64,000 nt of DNA, taken from the NCBI GenBank assembly GCA_965221845.1, contig OZ244919.1, positions 1,302,001-1,366,000 of the forward strand, read 5' to 3'. A program made the position numbers and the translations under genes. The DNA is from JAJEFO01 sp965221845 (GTDB lineage Bacteria; Pseudomonadota; Alphaproteobacteria; Rhodobacterales; Rhodobacteraceae). Below are positions 37,960-46,608 of this stretch, in pieces; within the stretch, counting starts at the first letter, position 1, and every line of letters begins with the position of its first letter. The notes beneath the pieces were generated by a model. It was given only the letters and a program-made list of their open reading frames with translations, was not told the DNA's origin and did no database searches.

Positions 37960-38129
37960 TCGCGTTTGCTCGGCCGGGGAAGCCGTGCCGCGCCCGATGG
38001 CGCGAATCGGACGACTGCACCTGCCATGACCGCATTGCCGCGCGCGGAATGCGTGCGGCCCTGTCCTTTCGGCAGGACCGTCCTTCTGCCGGGCAGGACA
38101 GGGAAGCAGGAGAGGACGATACCGGGCGG

Positions 38130-38260
38130 GGACCGAGACGGATCGACAGGCACGGAACAGCAGCCGGCGCGCGTCACGGTTCGGCGCCGTGACCGCGCAC
38201 AGGTCGACGGGCGAATCCGGGGCCGGGAGGGCCCTTATGCGGAACTTCATTTAGGGTTCA
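38130..38260 (-). pseudogene. N-terminal remnant of DUF4338 transposon protein
   Basis: The minus strand reads MKFRIRALPAPDSPVDLCAV, closely like the MAALPTPESSVDLRAVTV start of the DUF4338 remnant near 28,100. The similarity ends after about 25 residues. The 170 bases between recJ and this remnant hold nothing I can identify. Confidence 0.5.
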
Positions 38261-38317
38261 AACGGGAATCCCCAACGATTCAAGGACCCGGAGGCGGATT
38301 CCGGGGTTTTGAACCTG

Positions 38318-40090
38318 TCACTTACATGGCAACATCCCTCGGGCGGGGTCGATGTCCAGAAGTTCGAAGGCCCGGCGCTGCGGCTCCGTCGGCGTGGCGA
38401 GAAGCGGGAAGGCGTGGTCCGGAGCGCCCGGCAGCGTCACCTCGTTCAGCGTCAGCGTGCCGAGGTCGGCGAGCAGCGTGCGCAGGCTGTGGACCGGAAG
38501 CCCGTCGGGCGTGCGCCTGCGCGCCGCCTTGGCCCTGGCGCTCTCCGAGACCCTCGCGGGCTCCACCGGCGAGTTCCGCCGCGCCCGCGCCGCCCCGCGG
38601 TCGTCGTCCTCGAAGAGGATCGGCGCGAGGCGGCGGCGCATGTGCCATTCCAGGTGGCAGGCGAGCATGCAGAGGAACACGTGGGCCCGGACATGGTCCT
38701 CGGAGTACACGTGCACGGGACGGATCCGCAGGTCGGTCTTCGCGTTCCGGAACGCGCGCTCCACGCCCGCGAGCGACTTGTAGGCGTCGACCGCCGCCTC
38801 CGTCCCCATGGCCTCCGCGCCGAGGCTGGTGCGGATGACGTAGATCCCGTCGAGCCTGGCCTCGGCCTCGATCCTGCCGGCGTTGCGCGCCCAGTCCATG
38901 CCCGCGTCGCGCACCTCGACGTCGAAGTGCTTCCCGACCCTGCGCCGGTTGGCCTCCCGCCCCAGGGCCCTGAGGGTCCGGTCCCGGTTCGCCGGCCCCG
39001 GTTTCCGGCGCGCGGCCGCGGCGGCGATGCCGGCGAGCGTCTCCTCGGTGGCCCTGAGCAGGTCCTCCCGCTTCCGGCGCCTCTCCCCGCGGAGCCGCGG
39101 GTTGAGGCAGACCATGAGCCGCTCGCCGGGAAAGTCCGGGCCCGTGACCTCCGCCACCGCGTCGGGGACGAGCGCCTCGGGCACGAGCGGGGCGGGCGCG
39201 CCGTCCGGGCCCTCCCTGAGCAGCCTGCGGATGTCCGCGGTCCTCAGGGCCGATATCCAGTCGAGACCCGCCGGCTCCAGGTCCGCACGGATGCGCGCCG
39301 TCGTCAGCATGCCCCTGTCGCCGACCAGCGCCACCCGTTCGACGCCGAAGCGCCCGCGGACCCTGTCCACCTGGCCTGGGACGGTGGAGGGATCGGACGC
39401 GTTGCCCGCGAACACCTCCACGGCCACCGGGCAGCCGTCCGCTGCGCACAGAAGCCCGTAGGTGACCTGCCGCTTGCCTTTCTTGCCGTCCCTGTTGTGG
39501 CCGAACGCCGCGAGCGGGCAGCAGCGCCCCTCCAGGCAGCTCGACGAGACATCGTACAGGATCAGCGTGTTCCCGCCCCTGAGGTGCCGGTTCGCGAGGC
39601 TCCGCTCGATCCAGGGCTGGCGTTTCAGCAGCCAGTCGAGCATGGAGAGCATCTCGTTGCCGGTGACGGGGCCGAGCCCCAGCAGGGTCCCGAGGCTCGT
39701 CGTCGCCGTCTCCGGATCCAGCGCCCTGGCGGTGGCGAGCTTTGAGGCGGGGTCGACGACCCGCGCCACGACCGCGGCGAGCGCGAGGTCGCGGTTCCGC
39801 TCCGCCCTCCGGCCCAGGATCCGCACCAGCCCGAGCCGCCCCATCGTCCCCGGCGCGGCGGCCACGTGCCCGTGGGGCAGCGAGCGGCGGATGGCGACGG
39901 CCGCGTCCGGCGACGGGAACGTCACCCCGCCCGCGAGGGCGGCGCGGACGGCGTCGACGAGGGCGGGCGGCATCCTCGACAGGTTGGCGACGGTCCGCCT
40001 GCGGATGCGCTTTCCCTCGCGCCAGGCCTCGCGCAGCAGGATGGCGGGCGGGGAGGAACGGTTGGGGATGACGTCGACGCTGAGGGCCAC
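38318..40090 (-). CDS. IS1634-family transposase
   Basis: This uninterrupted 590-residue transposase shows the IS1634/IS1549 pattern: a first DDE Asp in LILYDVSSSCLEG, GHNRDGKKGKRQVTYGLL, a second Asp in VALVGDRGMLTTARI, and the C-terminal FLCMLACHLEWHMRRRL block. The first 60 residues include LREAWREGKRIRRRTVANLS, typical of the family's N terminus. The start is a GTG. It appears functional. Confidence 0.87.
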   Translation of the reverse strand: MALSVDVIPNRSSPPAILLREAWREGKRIRRRTVANLSRMPPALVDAVRAALAGGVTFPSPDAAVAIRRSLPHGHVAAAPGTMGRLGLVRILGRRAERNRDLALAAVVARVVDPASKLATARALDPETATTSLGTLLGLGPVTGNEMLSMLDWLLKRQPWIERSLANRHLRGGNTLILYDVSSSCLEGRCCPLAAFGHNRDGKKGKRQVTYGLLCAADGCPVAVEVFAGNASDPSTVPGQVDRVRGRFGVERVALVGDRGMLTTARIRADLEPAGLDWISALRTADIRRLLREGPDGAPAPLVPEALVPDAVAEVTGPDFPGERLMVCLNPRLRGERRRKREDLLRATEETLAGIAAAAARRKPGPANRDRTLRALGREANRRRVGKHFDVEVRDAGMDWARNAGRIEAEARLDGIYVIRTSLGAEAMGTEAAVDAYKSLAGVERAFRNAKTDLRIRPVHVYSEDHVRAHVFLCMLACHLEWHMRRRLAPILFEDDDRGAARARRNSPVEPARVSESARAKAARRRTPDGLPVHSLRTLLADLGTLTLNEVTLPGAPDHAFPLLATPTEPQRRAFELLDIDPARGMLPCK

Positions 40091-40125
40091 GGGCCGGATC
40101 CTTACATGGCAACACGTTTCAGGCC

Positions 40126-40153
40126 ATCATATGGCATGAAAAGGAGATGTCAA
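40126..40153 (-). promoter_or_regulatory. sigma-70-type promoter of the IS1634 transposase
   Basis: On the minus strand TTGACA (40,153-40,148) and TATGAT (40,131-40,126) are separated by 16 bases. Both hexamers are near-consensus and lie about 36 bases upstream of the transposase GTG. It points into the transposase gene. Confidence 0.7.
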
Positions 40154-40427
40154 CACAGAATGCGCGCAGTTACATGGCAACATAAATCCAATGCAAACCC
40201 CTGCACTGGCGCGGAAAAGCCCAGCCTTGCCAGAGGTTTGCGCGAAGCGGACGGGAAATTGTCAGGATGAAGTTCCGCTTATGGCAGTCGCGCCGCAACG
40301 TCGGGACGGGCCCGCCAGCCCCGAAATCGCGTTCCGACGGCCACCGGACGGGACAGCGGGACGATCCTGCCCGTTGCAGGAAAACTCTTGCTATAGTGGG
40401 CCAGATTGCATAGTCAGCGCAGGCGCA

Positions 40428-40502
40428 GGCCCGTTCGTCTATCGGTTAGGACGCCAGGTTTTCAACCTGGAAAGAGGGGTTCGATTCCCCTACGGGCTAC
40501 CA
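40428..40502 (+). tRNA. tRNA-Glu (TTC)
   Basis: The cloverleaf is complete: acceptor GGCCCGT paired with ACGGGCT (first pair G-T), D arm GTCTATCGGTTAGGAC, anticodon loop TTTTCAA with TTC, T arm GGGGTTCGATTCCCC and an encoded CCA. A possible -10 (TATAGT) lies about 35 bases upstream. IS debris begins within ten bases of its 3' end. Confidence 0.95.
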
Positions 40503-40511
40503 AAATACGCA

Positions 40512-40800
40512 TCAAACTACTGAAAAGAGACCCCTTGATCCTGCCGAAGAACCGCTCGATCCGGTTGCGCTCCTTGTACAGGGTGCTGTCAAAGGGCCGG
40601 GGGATCTTGCGGCAGGACCGCGAGGGGATGCTGGCCGTCCCGCCCGCCCGTTCGATGCGCCGGACGACGGCATTGGCGTCACAGGCCTTGTCGCCAAGGA
40701 CCGTGTCACCGGGCGCAAGGCCTGCGAGAAGCTGCCCGGCCTGCGCACGGTCCGAGGCCTGACCCGGGGTCAGGACCAGCGCCTGCACCCTGTCCGTGCC
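40512..40800 (-). pseudogene. IS5/IS427-type transposase C-terminal fragment
   Basis: The minus strand encodes ALVLTPGQASDRAQAGQLL, TVLGDKACDANAVVRRIE, SIPSRSCRKIPRPFDSTLYK and ERNRIERFFGRIKG. This is the second-Asp to Glu portion of an IS427-group DDE transposase. Both the N-terminal half and the last 30-40 residues are missing, so it is a fragment distinct from the IS copies at 40,905 and 43,493. Confidence 0.75.
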
Positions 40801-40804
40801 GCTC

Positions 40805-40870
40805 AGAGCTTGAATAATAATTCAATAATATCAATATTTTACGTGATTCCAGCCGCCTGGCCCCGCGCCA
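40805..40870. repeat. AT-rich IS5-type terminus fragment
   Basis: This AT-rich stretch closely matches bases 14-75, where it forms the end of an IS5-type element next to its transposase C terminus. Here only the terminus and about 20 bases of coding sequence survive, squeezed between two other IS fragments. Confidence 0.65.
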
Positions 40871-40904
40871 CGAGGCAACAACGGCATGAGAGAGCAGAGA
40901 CATG

Positions 40905-41664
40905 ATGAACGCAGACAGAACGGTGACGGCCGACGCCATGCGGGCGCGGACCGGGGACATGCTGCCGGGCAGGGCGTCCGACCCCGGCGGCACGGCGCGG
41001 ACAGCCGCCGCTTCATGGAGGCGGTGCCGTGGCGGTTCCGCACGGGGTCGCCGTGGCGCGACCTCCCCGCGCGGTTCGGGAACCGGGACGGCGCCTCCAG
41101 GCGGTTCCGGCGCTGGGCGCTTTCCGGGGTTTTCGAGCGCGTTTCCGACGCCCTGTCCGAGGAGTCCGGCCTCGAGTTCGTGTTCGTCGACGGCACGGTG
41201 GTCCAGGCGCACCGGAAGGCGTCCGGCGCAAAAGGGGGACCTCGAGCCAGGGGATCGGCCGTTCGAGAGGCGGCCTGACGAGCAAGGTCGTGGCCGTCGT
41301 GGACGCCATGGGACATCTCGTGCGGTTCACGATCCTTCCCGGCCAGGCGCACGACCCGAGGGGGTGCCGGGGCTTCTCGACGGCCTGGCGTTCGGGGCCT
41401 TCGTCGGTGACAAGGCGTTCGACGCCGACCGGCTCCTGGAGGACCTGGCGGAACGCGGGGCGGAGGCGGCGGTCCCGTCGAGGCGGAGCCGGACGGTGCC
41501 GCGGGCGCATGACCGGGAGGTGTACGGGTGGCGGCACCTGGTGGAGAGCCTCTTCGCGAAGACCAGGGAGTTCCGTGCGATCGCGACCCGGTACGACAAG
41601 ACCGACGCGAGCTTCGCCGCCGGGATCGCCTCGTCGCCGGCGTGGTCGCCGCGACATGACTGTC
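40905..41664 (+). mobile_element. IS5/IS427-type element, degraded copy
   Basis: It is homologous along its length to the intact copy at 43,493-44,363: NADRTVTADAMRARTGDMLPG, WRFRTGSPWRDLPARFGN, VDGTVVQAHRKASGAKGG, and in the second frame SKVVAVVDAMGHLVRF and AKTREFRAIATRYDKTDASF. It lacks two bases near 41,000 compared with the intact copy, which puts the N terminus out of frame, and another shift lies near 41,365. The right terminal repeat CTGTCAACGGGCCCTA is present; the left one is lost. Confidence 0.8.
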
Positions 41665-41681
41665 AACGGGCCCTAATTTGG

Positions 41682-43307
41682 CAGCGATTCCCGACAGGAT
41701 TTCCTTTCGTTTGTTGTCATCTGGTTGCACGGCAGCCACGAATTTTCCTGTCACAGACCTTTCCCGCCGAATCGGCCTTGCCGCGGCCAGACAGGCAAAG
41801 GCCGAGCAGAAAAATGTCCGGAGATTCCTTTCGCAGGCATCCGTCGATGCCCGGGCCGTGCTTCGCGCCGTGCGTGCATGCTTCGACCGCATCCCCGACC
41901 CGACCGTCACGCGCGACTTCAGCCTTCCGGTAGGCCTGACGTCGGGGCTCGCGGTCTTCTCGCCCGGGATCCCGTCGCTTCTGCAGTCCGGCCGGCAGGT
42001 GCGGGGCGGCGAGGATCCGGTCCGGGCGCGCAACCTGCGCTCGCTCTTCGGCGTGGGGAAGGCGCCGTCGGACACGCGGATGCGCGAGCGGCGCGACGGG
42101 GCCGGCCCCCGCGGCCTCCGCCGCTGCGGTCCGGGAGCGTCCACGCCGCCCTGCAGCGCGGGAAGGTCCTCGAGGGCCGGACGGCGTCCGGCGGGCGTCT
42201 CCCGGTCGCGGTGGACGGGACCGGCCGCCGTTCCCCGCGCAAGGCCGTCCGCAGGCGCCGCCCGCGCCAGGACCCGCCGCGACGGGTCGAGGACCTCCTG
42301 CCGTCAGGCCCTGGGCGCGGCGACCGTCCGTCCCGACCACGCCGGGGCGTTCCCGCCGGCCCCGGCCCCGGTCCGGAACGAGGACGGCAGGAGGAGGAAC
42401 GACTGCGAGCCGAACGCCTTGAGGCGGCTCGCCGGGGACCTCCGCCGGGAGCGTCCGCACACGGGAGGGCGGCCGGCGCCGGGGACGGGCCGGCGGCCGG
42501 CGGCCCGCACGTCATGCTTCGTGAGCGGAGAAGGGCTTCCGCCCGTCCCGGGCGCGAAGCCGGGCGACCACGGGCCGCCGTCCGGCTGGTTCGATGCCAG
42601 CGGGACGAAGGAGACATGGGAGAGGCGCGACGGGAAGACCGGCATCGTGCACCGCTTCGAACGGGACCGCGGCCTGCCGGCCGACGACGCGAACTTCGGC
42701 CTGAAGACCGACATGCCCGGATGCGGGGAGACCGGCACGAAAGGGAGGGTCCGGAGGTTCTCGCGGGCCGCCGGCCTCCCGCCCGTCCGGGACGCGGCGT
42801 GTCCGTCATGCGGTGCGGCCGCCGCAGGCGGGCGACCGGGAACGAGACGTTCCGGGCACCGGGACGCGGGAGGGCTGCAGCTTCGGGCACGGCTCCGGCC
42901 ATGGCGGGAACCGCCCATGGGGCGTCTTCATGACGCTCGCCATGCCCGCCTTCCTGATCGACCGGTGCAGCGGCACTGCCGCCCGCCGTTCGGACGGGCG
43001 CGGGAACATCAGGAACGCATCCCCTGCCTCCGGGACCGGATGCGGGAACCGGCCGGACCTTCGTCTTCCAGGACTGGAAGACCCTCTGCCGCGCGCTCGC
43101 GGGGGAGCCTGGCAAGGAGGACCATGCCGGCCCGTCCGTGCCGGGCCGTGACCGCCCCGGCCACGCCCGGACGGCCCCGATCCCGCCCTTCGCCGGCACC
43201 GTCACGATCCCGGGCCGCCGCCCGGCCGCCGGTCGTGCGCACACGGAACCGCCGCCCGCCATGACCGCGCCTTCGCGCACCGACGGTCAGGCTGGCGGGA
43301 ATTGCTG
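41682..43307 (+). mobile_element. ISNCY-like element, copy A (degraded)
   Basis: The ends are CAGCGATTCCCGACAGGA at the left and CAGGCTGGCGGGAATTGCTG at the right, forming imperfect inverted repeats that recur at both ends of copies B and C. The transposase is readable in pieces: RRFLSQASVDARAVLRAVRA, CFDRIPDPTVTRDFSLP, RNLRSLFGVGKAPSDTRMRE, GWFDASGTKETWERRDGKTG and IVHRFERDRGLP. Many frameshifts are present. It ends less than 20 bases before the leu promoter. Family naming is tentative. Confidence 0.72.
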
Positions 43308-43325
43308 GGAATTGCTGGCAGAACC

Positions 43326-43354
43326 TTGACATCAGGACCCGCAGCGATTAACGT
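43326..43354 (+). promoter_or_regulatory. probable promoter of the leu leader
   Basis: TTGACA (43,326-43,331) and TAACGT (43,349-43,354) are separated by exactly 17 bases. The expected transcription start falls at about 43,361-43,363, on or next to the ATG of the leader peptide, so the message would be leaderless or nearly so. Confidence 0.6.
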
Positions 43355-43362
43355 CCGCCTTC

Positions 43363-43437
43363 ATGAAACAGGCACGCCATATCGCGCATCCGCGCGCCGA
43401 TCACGTCGGCCTGCTCCTTTTCCTTAGCCGCCTCTGA
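43363..43437 (+). CDS. leuL: leucine-rich leader peptide of the leuA attenuator
   Basis: A 24-codon reading frame begins MKQARHIAHPRADHV and ends GLLLFLSRL before a TGA. Five of its last eight residues are leucine, the classic sign of a leucine-responsive leader peptide. The stop codon lies inside the left arm of a perfect 10-bp hairpin. No Shine-Dalgarno is visible and the promoter places the start near the first base of the transcript, as known for trpL of Sinorhizobium. Stalling at the Leu codons would alter the downstream fold. leuA is the next gene in this direction, now 1.1 kb away because of an IS. Confidence 0.72.
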   Translation: MKQARHIAHPRADHVGLLLFLSRL

Positions 43438-43466
43438 GCGTGCCCTTCGGCGCGATCGCTCAGAGG
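43431..43466 (+). promoter_or_regulatory. leader hairpin (attenuator element)
   Basis: CCTCTGAGCG and CGCTCAGAGG form a perfect 10-bp stem around a 16-base loop. The left arm contains the leader peptide's last Leu codon and stop, so a ribosome at the end of the peptide would mask it. It is not followed by a T-run, so it may be an anti-terminator or pause hairpin rather than the terminator. Confidence 0.6.
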
Positions 43467-43492
43467 ACGCCCTCGCGCCGGGAAACAGACTA

Positions 43493-44363
43493 GGGCCCGT
43501 TGACAGTTGCCTTGCGAATCGCCCGCTTCCATGCCATTTCCTTCCCCGATGACCGCCGGAACGGCGGCACGGGCAGGAAACAGGTGACATCATGAATGCA
43601 GACAGGACGGTTCTGACCGACGCCATGTGGGCGCGGATCGAGGACATGCTGCCGGGCAAGAAGTCCGATCCCGGCGGCACGGCGGCGGACAACCGCCTTT
43701 TCATGGAGGCGGTGCTCTGGCGGTTCCGCACGGGGTCGCCGTGGCGCGACCTCCCCGCGCGGTTCGGGAACTGGAACAGCGTCTTCAAGCGGTTCCGGCG
43801 CTGGGCGCTTTCGGGGGTATTCGAACGCGTTTTCAACGCCTTGTCGGAGGAGTTCGACCTCGAGTGGGTGTTCGTCGACGGCACGGTCGTCCAGGCGCAT
43901 CAGAAGGCGTCCGGCGCAAAAGGGGGACCTCGAGCCAGGGGATCGGTCGTTCCAGAGGCGGCCTGACGAGCAAGGTCGTGGCCGTCGTGGACGCGCTCGG
44001 CTATCTGGTCCGCTTCAGGATCCTTCCCGGCCAGGCGCACGACCTCAAGGGGGTGCCGGGGCTTCTCGACGGCCTGGCGTTCGGGGCCTTCGTCGGCGAC
44101 AGGGCGTTCGACGCGGACTGGCTGCTGGAGGACCTGGCGGAACGCGGGGCGGAGGCGGTGATCCCGTCGAGGCGGAGCCGGACGGTGCCGCGGGCGCATG
44201 ACCGGGAGGTGTACGGGTGGCGGCACCTGGTGGAGAGCCTCTTCGCGAAGACCAGGGAGTTCCGTGCGATCGCGACGCGGCACGACAAGACCGACGCGAG
44301 CTTTGCCGCCGGGATCCACCTCGTCGCCGGCGTGGTCGCGGCGACATGAGTGTCAACGGGCCC
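43493..44363 (+). mobile_element. IS5/IS427-type element, intact copy
   Basis: The terminal inverted repeats GGGCCCGTTGACA and TGTCAACGGGCCC are perfect over at least 13 bases and the element is flanked by TA on each side, consistent with a TA target duplication. Length is 871 bp. It sits between the leu leader and leuA. Both transposase frames are open. Confidence 0.88.
43592..44349 (+). CDS. IS5/IS427-type transposase made by frameshift (OrfA-OrfB)
   Basis: OrfA (43,592-43,966, 124 residues) carries MWARIEDMLPGKKSDPGG, LFMEAVLWRFRTGSPWRD and the first Asp in WVFVDGTVVQAHQKASGAKG. OrfB continues in another frame with GIGRSRGGLTSKVVAVVDA, AFVGDRAFDADWLLEDL (second Asp), VIPSRRSRTVPRAHDR and YGWRHLVESLFAKTREFR (Glu). 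The frames overlap at GCAAAAGGGGGA, a slippery A/G run, so a programmed shift probably joins them, as in other IS427-group elements. Apparently functional. Confidence 0.85.
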
Positions 44364-44529
44364 TAGGGAACAGTCTTGCAAACGAGCAAACTGGCGAAAG
44401 GATCGCCTCAAGGCCGCCGGAGCGCATGACGGCGCCAGATCCTTCAAGCCGGTGTTCAGGGCGCCGGGAATCCTGGCGAACGGCGCCGGACCCCCGCGAC
44501 AAGGCAGCAAGCAGCTCAAGGACAGGAAG

Positions 44530-46098
44530 ATGGCTGACAGCGAACACGTACTGATATTCGACACCACGCTGCGGGACGGCGAGCAGAGCCCCGGGGCAAC
44601 CATGAGCCATGCTGAAAAGCTTGAAATCGCGGAACTTCTTGACAGGATGGGCGTTGATGTCATTGAGGCGGGGTTTCCGATCGCCTCGGAGGGGGACTTC
44701 GAGGCCGTGAGCGAAATCTCCGGACGTGCGCAGAACGCGGTGATCTGCGGGCTGGCGCGAGCCAACTTCCAGGACATCGACCGCTGCTGGGAGGCGTTGC
44801 GGAAAGCCAGGCGACCCCGAATCCATACATTCATCGGCACGTCCCCGCTGCATCGCGACATTCCAAAGCTCTCGAAGGACGCGATGGCGGAGCGAATCCA
44901 TGACACCGTGACCCATGCGCGCAATCTCTGCGACAACGTGCAATGGTCGCCGATGGACGCGACGCGAACCGAGTGGGACTATCTCAAGCGCGTCGTCGAA
45001 ATCGCGATCAGGGCGGGCGCCACGACAATCAACATTCCCGACACGGTCGGCTACACGGCACCCCGCGAGAGCGCAGCGCTGATCAAGCGCCTGCTCGAGG
45101 AAGTGCCCGGCGCGGACGAAGTTGTCTTCGCGACCCATTGCCACAATGACCTGGGCATGGCGACGGCGAACGCCCTTGCCGCGGTCGAGGGCGGCGCGCG
45201 GCAGATCGAATGCACCATCAACGGCCTGGGGGAGCGGGCCGGCAACACCGCCCTTGAGGAAGTCGTGATGGCCATGCGCGTCCGCAGCGACATCCTGCCG
45301 TTCAGGACCGGCGTCGACACCACGAAGCTGATCCATGTCTCGCGGCGCGTGGCGACCGTGTCCGGCTTTGCCGTGCAATACAACAAGGCGATCGTCGGCA
45401 AGAACGCGTTCGCCCATGAGAGCGGCATACATCAGGACGGCATGCTGAAGAACGCCGAGACTTTCGAGATCATGCGCCCGGAGGACGTGGGTCTCTCGGA
45501 AACCAGCATCGTCATGGGCAAGCATTCCGGCCGCGCGGCACTGAAGTCAAAGCTGAGGGAACTCGGCTTTGATCCCGGCGACAACCAGCTGAGGGACATT
45601 TTCGTCCGCTTCAAGGCGCTCGCCGACCGCAAGAAGGAAGTCTTCGCCGACGACCTGATCGCGCTGATGAGGAATCAGGAGATCGGGGACGCGCACGATC
45701 GCGTCAAGCTCAGGTTTCTCCGGGTCATCTGCGGAACCGAAGCGCCGCAGTCCGCCGACCTGATTCTTGAAATAGACGGCGAGGAAAAACGGTGCACCGC
45801 CCAAGGCGACGGGCCGGTCGACGCGACTTTCAACGCGGTCAGGAAACTCTATCCTCACAAGGCGCGGCTTCAGCTCTATCAAGTGCAGGCGGTGACCGAG
45901 GGCACGGACGCCCAGGCAACCGTCAGCGTGCGCATGGAGGAGAGCGGCATCATCGCCACCGGCCAGTCGGCGGACACGGACACCGTCGTGGCGAGCGCAA
46001 AGGCCTATGTGAACGCGCTCAGCAGGCTGCTGGTCCGGCAGCGGAAGGCCGGTCCCAATGCGGACGTGAAGCAGATTACGGATTCCGGACTGACGTGA
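44530..46098 (+). CDS. leuA: 2-isopropylmalate synthase
   Basis: This 522-residue enzyme condenses acetyl-CoA with 2-oxoisovalerate, the first committed step of leucine synthesis. Motifs: IFDTTLRDGEQSPGATM (metal Asp and catalytic Arg), DVIEAGFPIASEGD, HTFIGTSPLH, FATHCHNDLGMATANALAAV (metal His pair), ECTINGLGERAGNT and HESGIHQDGML. The C-terminal regulatory (leucine-binding) domain is present from about residue 390. The ATG follows AGGA at about 8 nt. An IS element 166 bp upstream separates it from its leader, and a short inverted repeat follows the stop. Confidence 0.97.
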   Translation: MADSEHVLIFDTTLRDGEQSPGATMSHAEKLEIAELLDRMGVDVIEAGFPIASEGDFEAVSEISGRAQNAVICGLARANFQDIDRCWEALRKARRPRIHTFIGTSPLHRDIPKLSKDAMAERIHDTVTHARNLCDNVQWSPMDATRTEWDYLKRVVEIAIRAGATTINIPDTVGYTAPRESAALIKRLLEEVPGADEVVFATHCHNDLGMATANALAAVEGGARQIECTINGLGERAGNTALEEVVMAMRVRSDILPFRTGVDTTKLIHVSRRVATVSGFAVQYNKAIVGKNAFAHESGIHQDGMLKNAETFEIMRPEDVGLSETSIVMGKHSGRAALKSKLRELGFDPGDNQLRDIFVRFKALADRKKEVFADDLIALMRNQEIGDAHDRVKLRFLRVICGTEAPQSADLILEIDGEEKRCTAQGDGPVDATFNAVRKLYPHKARLQLYQVQAVTEGTDAQATVSVRMEESGIIATGQSADTDTVVASAKAYVNALSRLLVRQRKAGPNADVKQITDSGLT

Positions 46099-46118
46099 TC
46101 CGGATTCCCCGCCGGATC
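46097..46118 (+). terminator. hairpin after leuA
   Basis: GATCCGG and CCGGATC form a 7-bp stem that begins in the leuA stop codon region. No T-run follows, so it may be only a weak or Rho-assisted terminator. Confidence 0.35.
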
Positions 46119-46201
46119 GTCCCGTGCCGTTCGGGAAGGGCTTTCCAGACCCTCTGAGGTCGTCCGGCCGCTTGCACGCCGTTCCCGCCCGCTTCCGGTC
46201 A

Positions 46202-46346
46202 GGGTGCAGCCCAATTTTTTTGACTCGGGCCCCCAATGGTCCAACTTGCCTGCAGTTCAAGAGAGTCGGGCAGCCATATTTTCCTGACAAAGTGATGGTG
46301 CGGCAGCGCCAGCGAATCATGGCGGTCAAAAAATTGAGATGCACCC
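46202..46346. mobile_element. MITE-like 145-bp element with 9-bp target duplication
   Basis: The left end GGGTGCAGCCCAATTTTTTT and the reverse complement of the right end GGGTGCATCTCAATTTTTTG are imperfect inverted repeats of about 23 bases. TTCCGGTCA flanks the element directly on both sides, the hallmark of a 9-bp target duplication. There is no ORF inside, so it is non-autonomous. Confidence 0.65.
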
Positions 46347-46608
46347 TTCCGGTCAGCGATTCCCGACAGGATTTCTTTTCGTTCATTGTCAGTCGGTTGC
46401 GCGGCAGCCACGAATTTTCCTGTCGCAGGCCTTTCCCGCCGAATCGGCCTTGCCGCGGCCAGACAGGCAAAGGCCGGGCAGCAGATGTCCGGAGATTCCT
46501 TTCGCAGGCATCCGTCGATGCCAGGGCCGTGCTTCGCGCCGTGCGTGCATGCTTCGACCGCATCCCCGACCCGACCGTCACGCGCGACTTCAGCCTTCCG
46601 GGAGGACT

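Larger units (their letters stand above)
38318..40184 (-). mobile_element. IS1634-type insertion sequence
   Basis: An intact transposase gene is bounded by copies of the 13-mer TTACATGGCAACA at 38,322 and 40,170, with a third copy at 40,102. The copies are in the same orientation, so they are not ordinary terminal inverted repeats and the precise ends remain unsettled. A strong promoter lies inside the right end. Confidence 0.7.

Noticed and set aside
38322..38334. TTACATGGCAACA copies as a CRISPR-like or phage attachment repeat
   Set aside because: Only three copies at irregular distances around one transposase gene; no spacer array or integrase.
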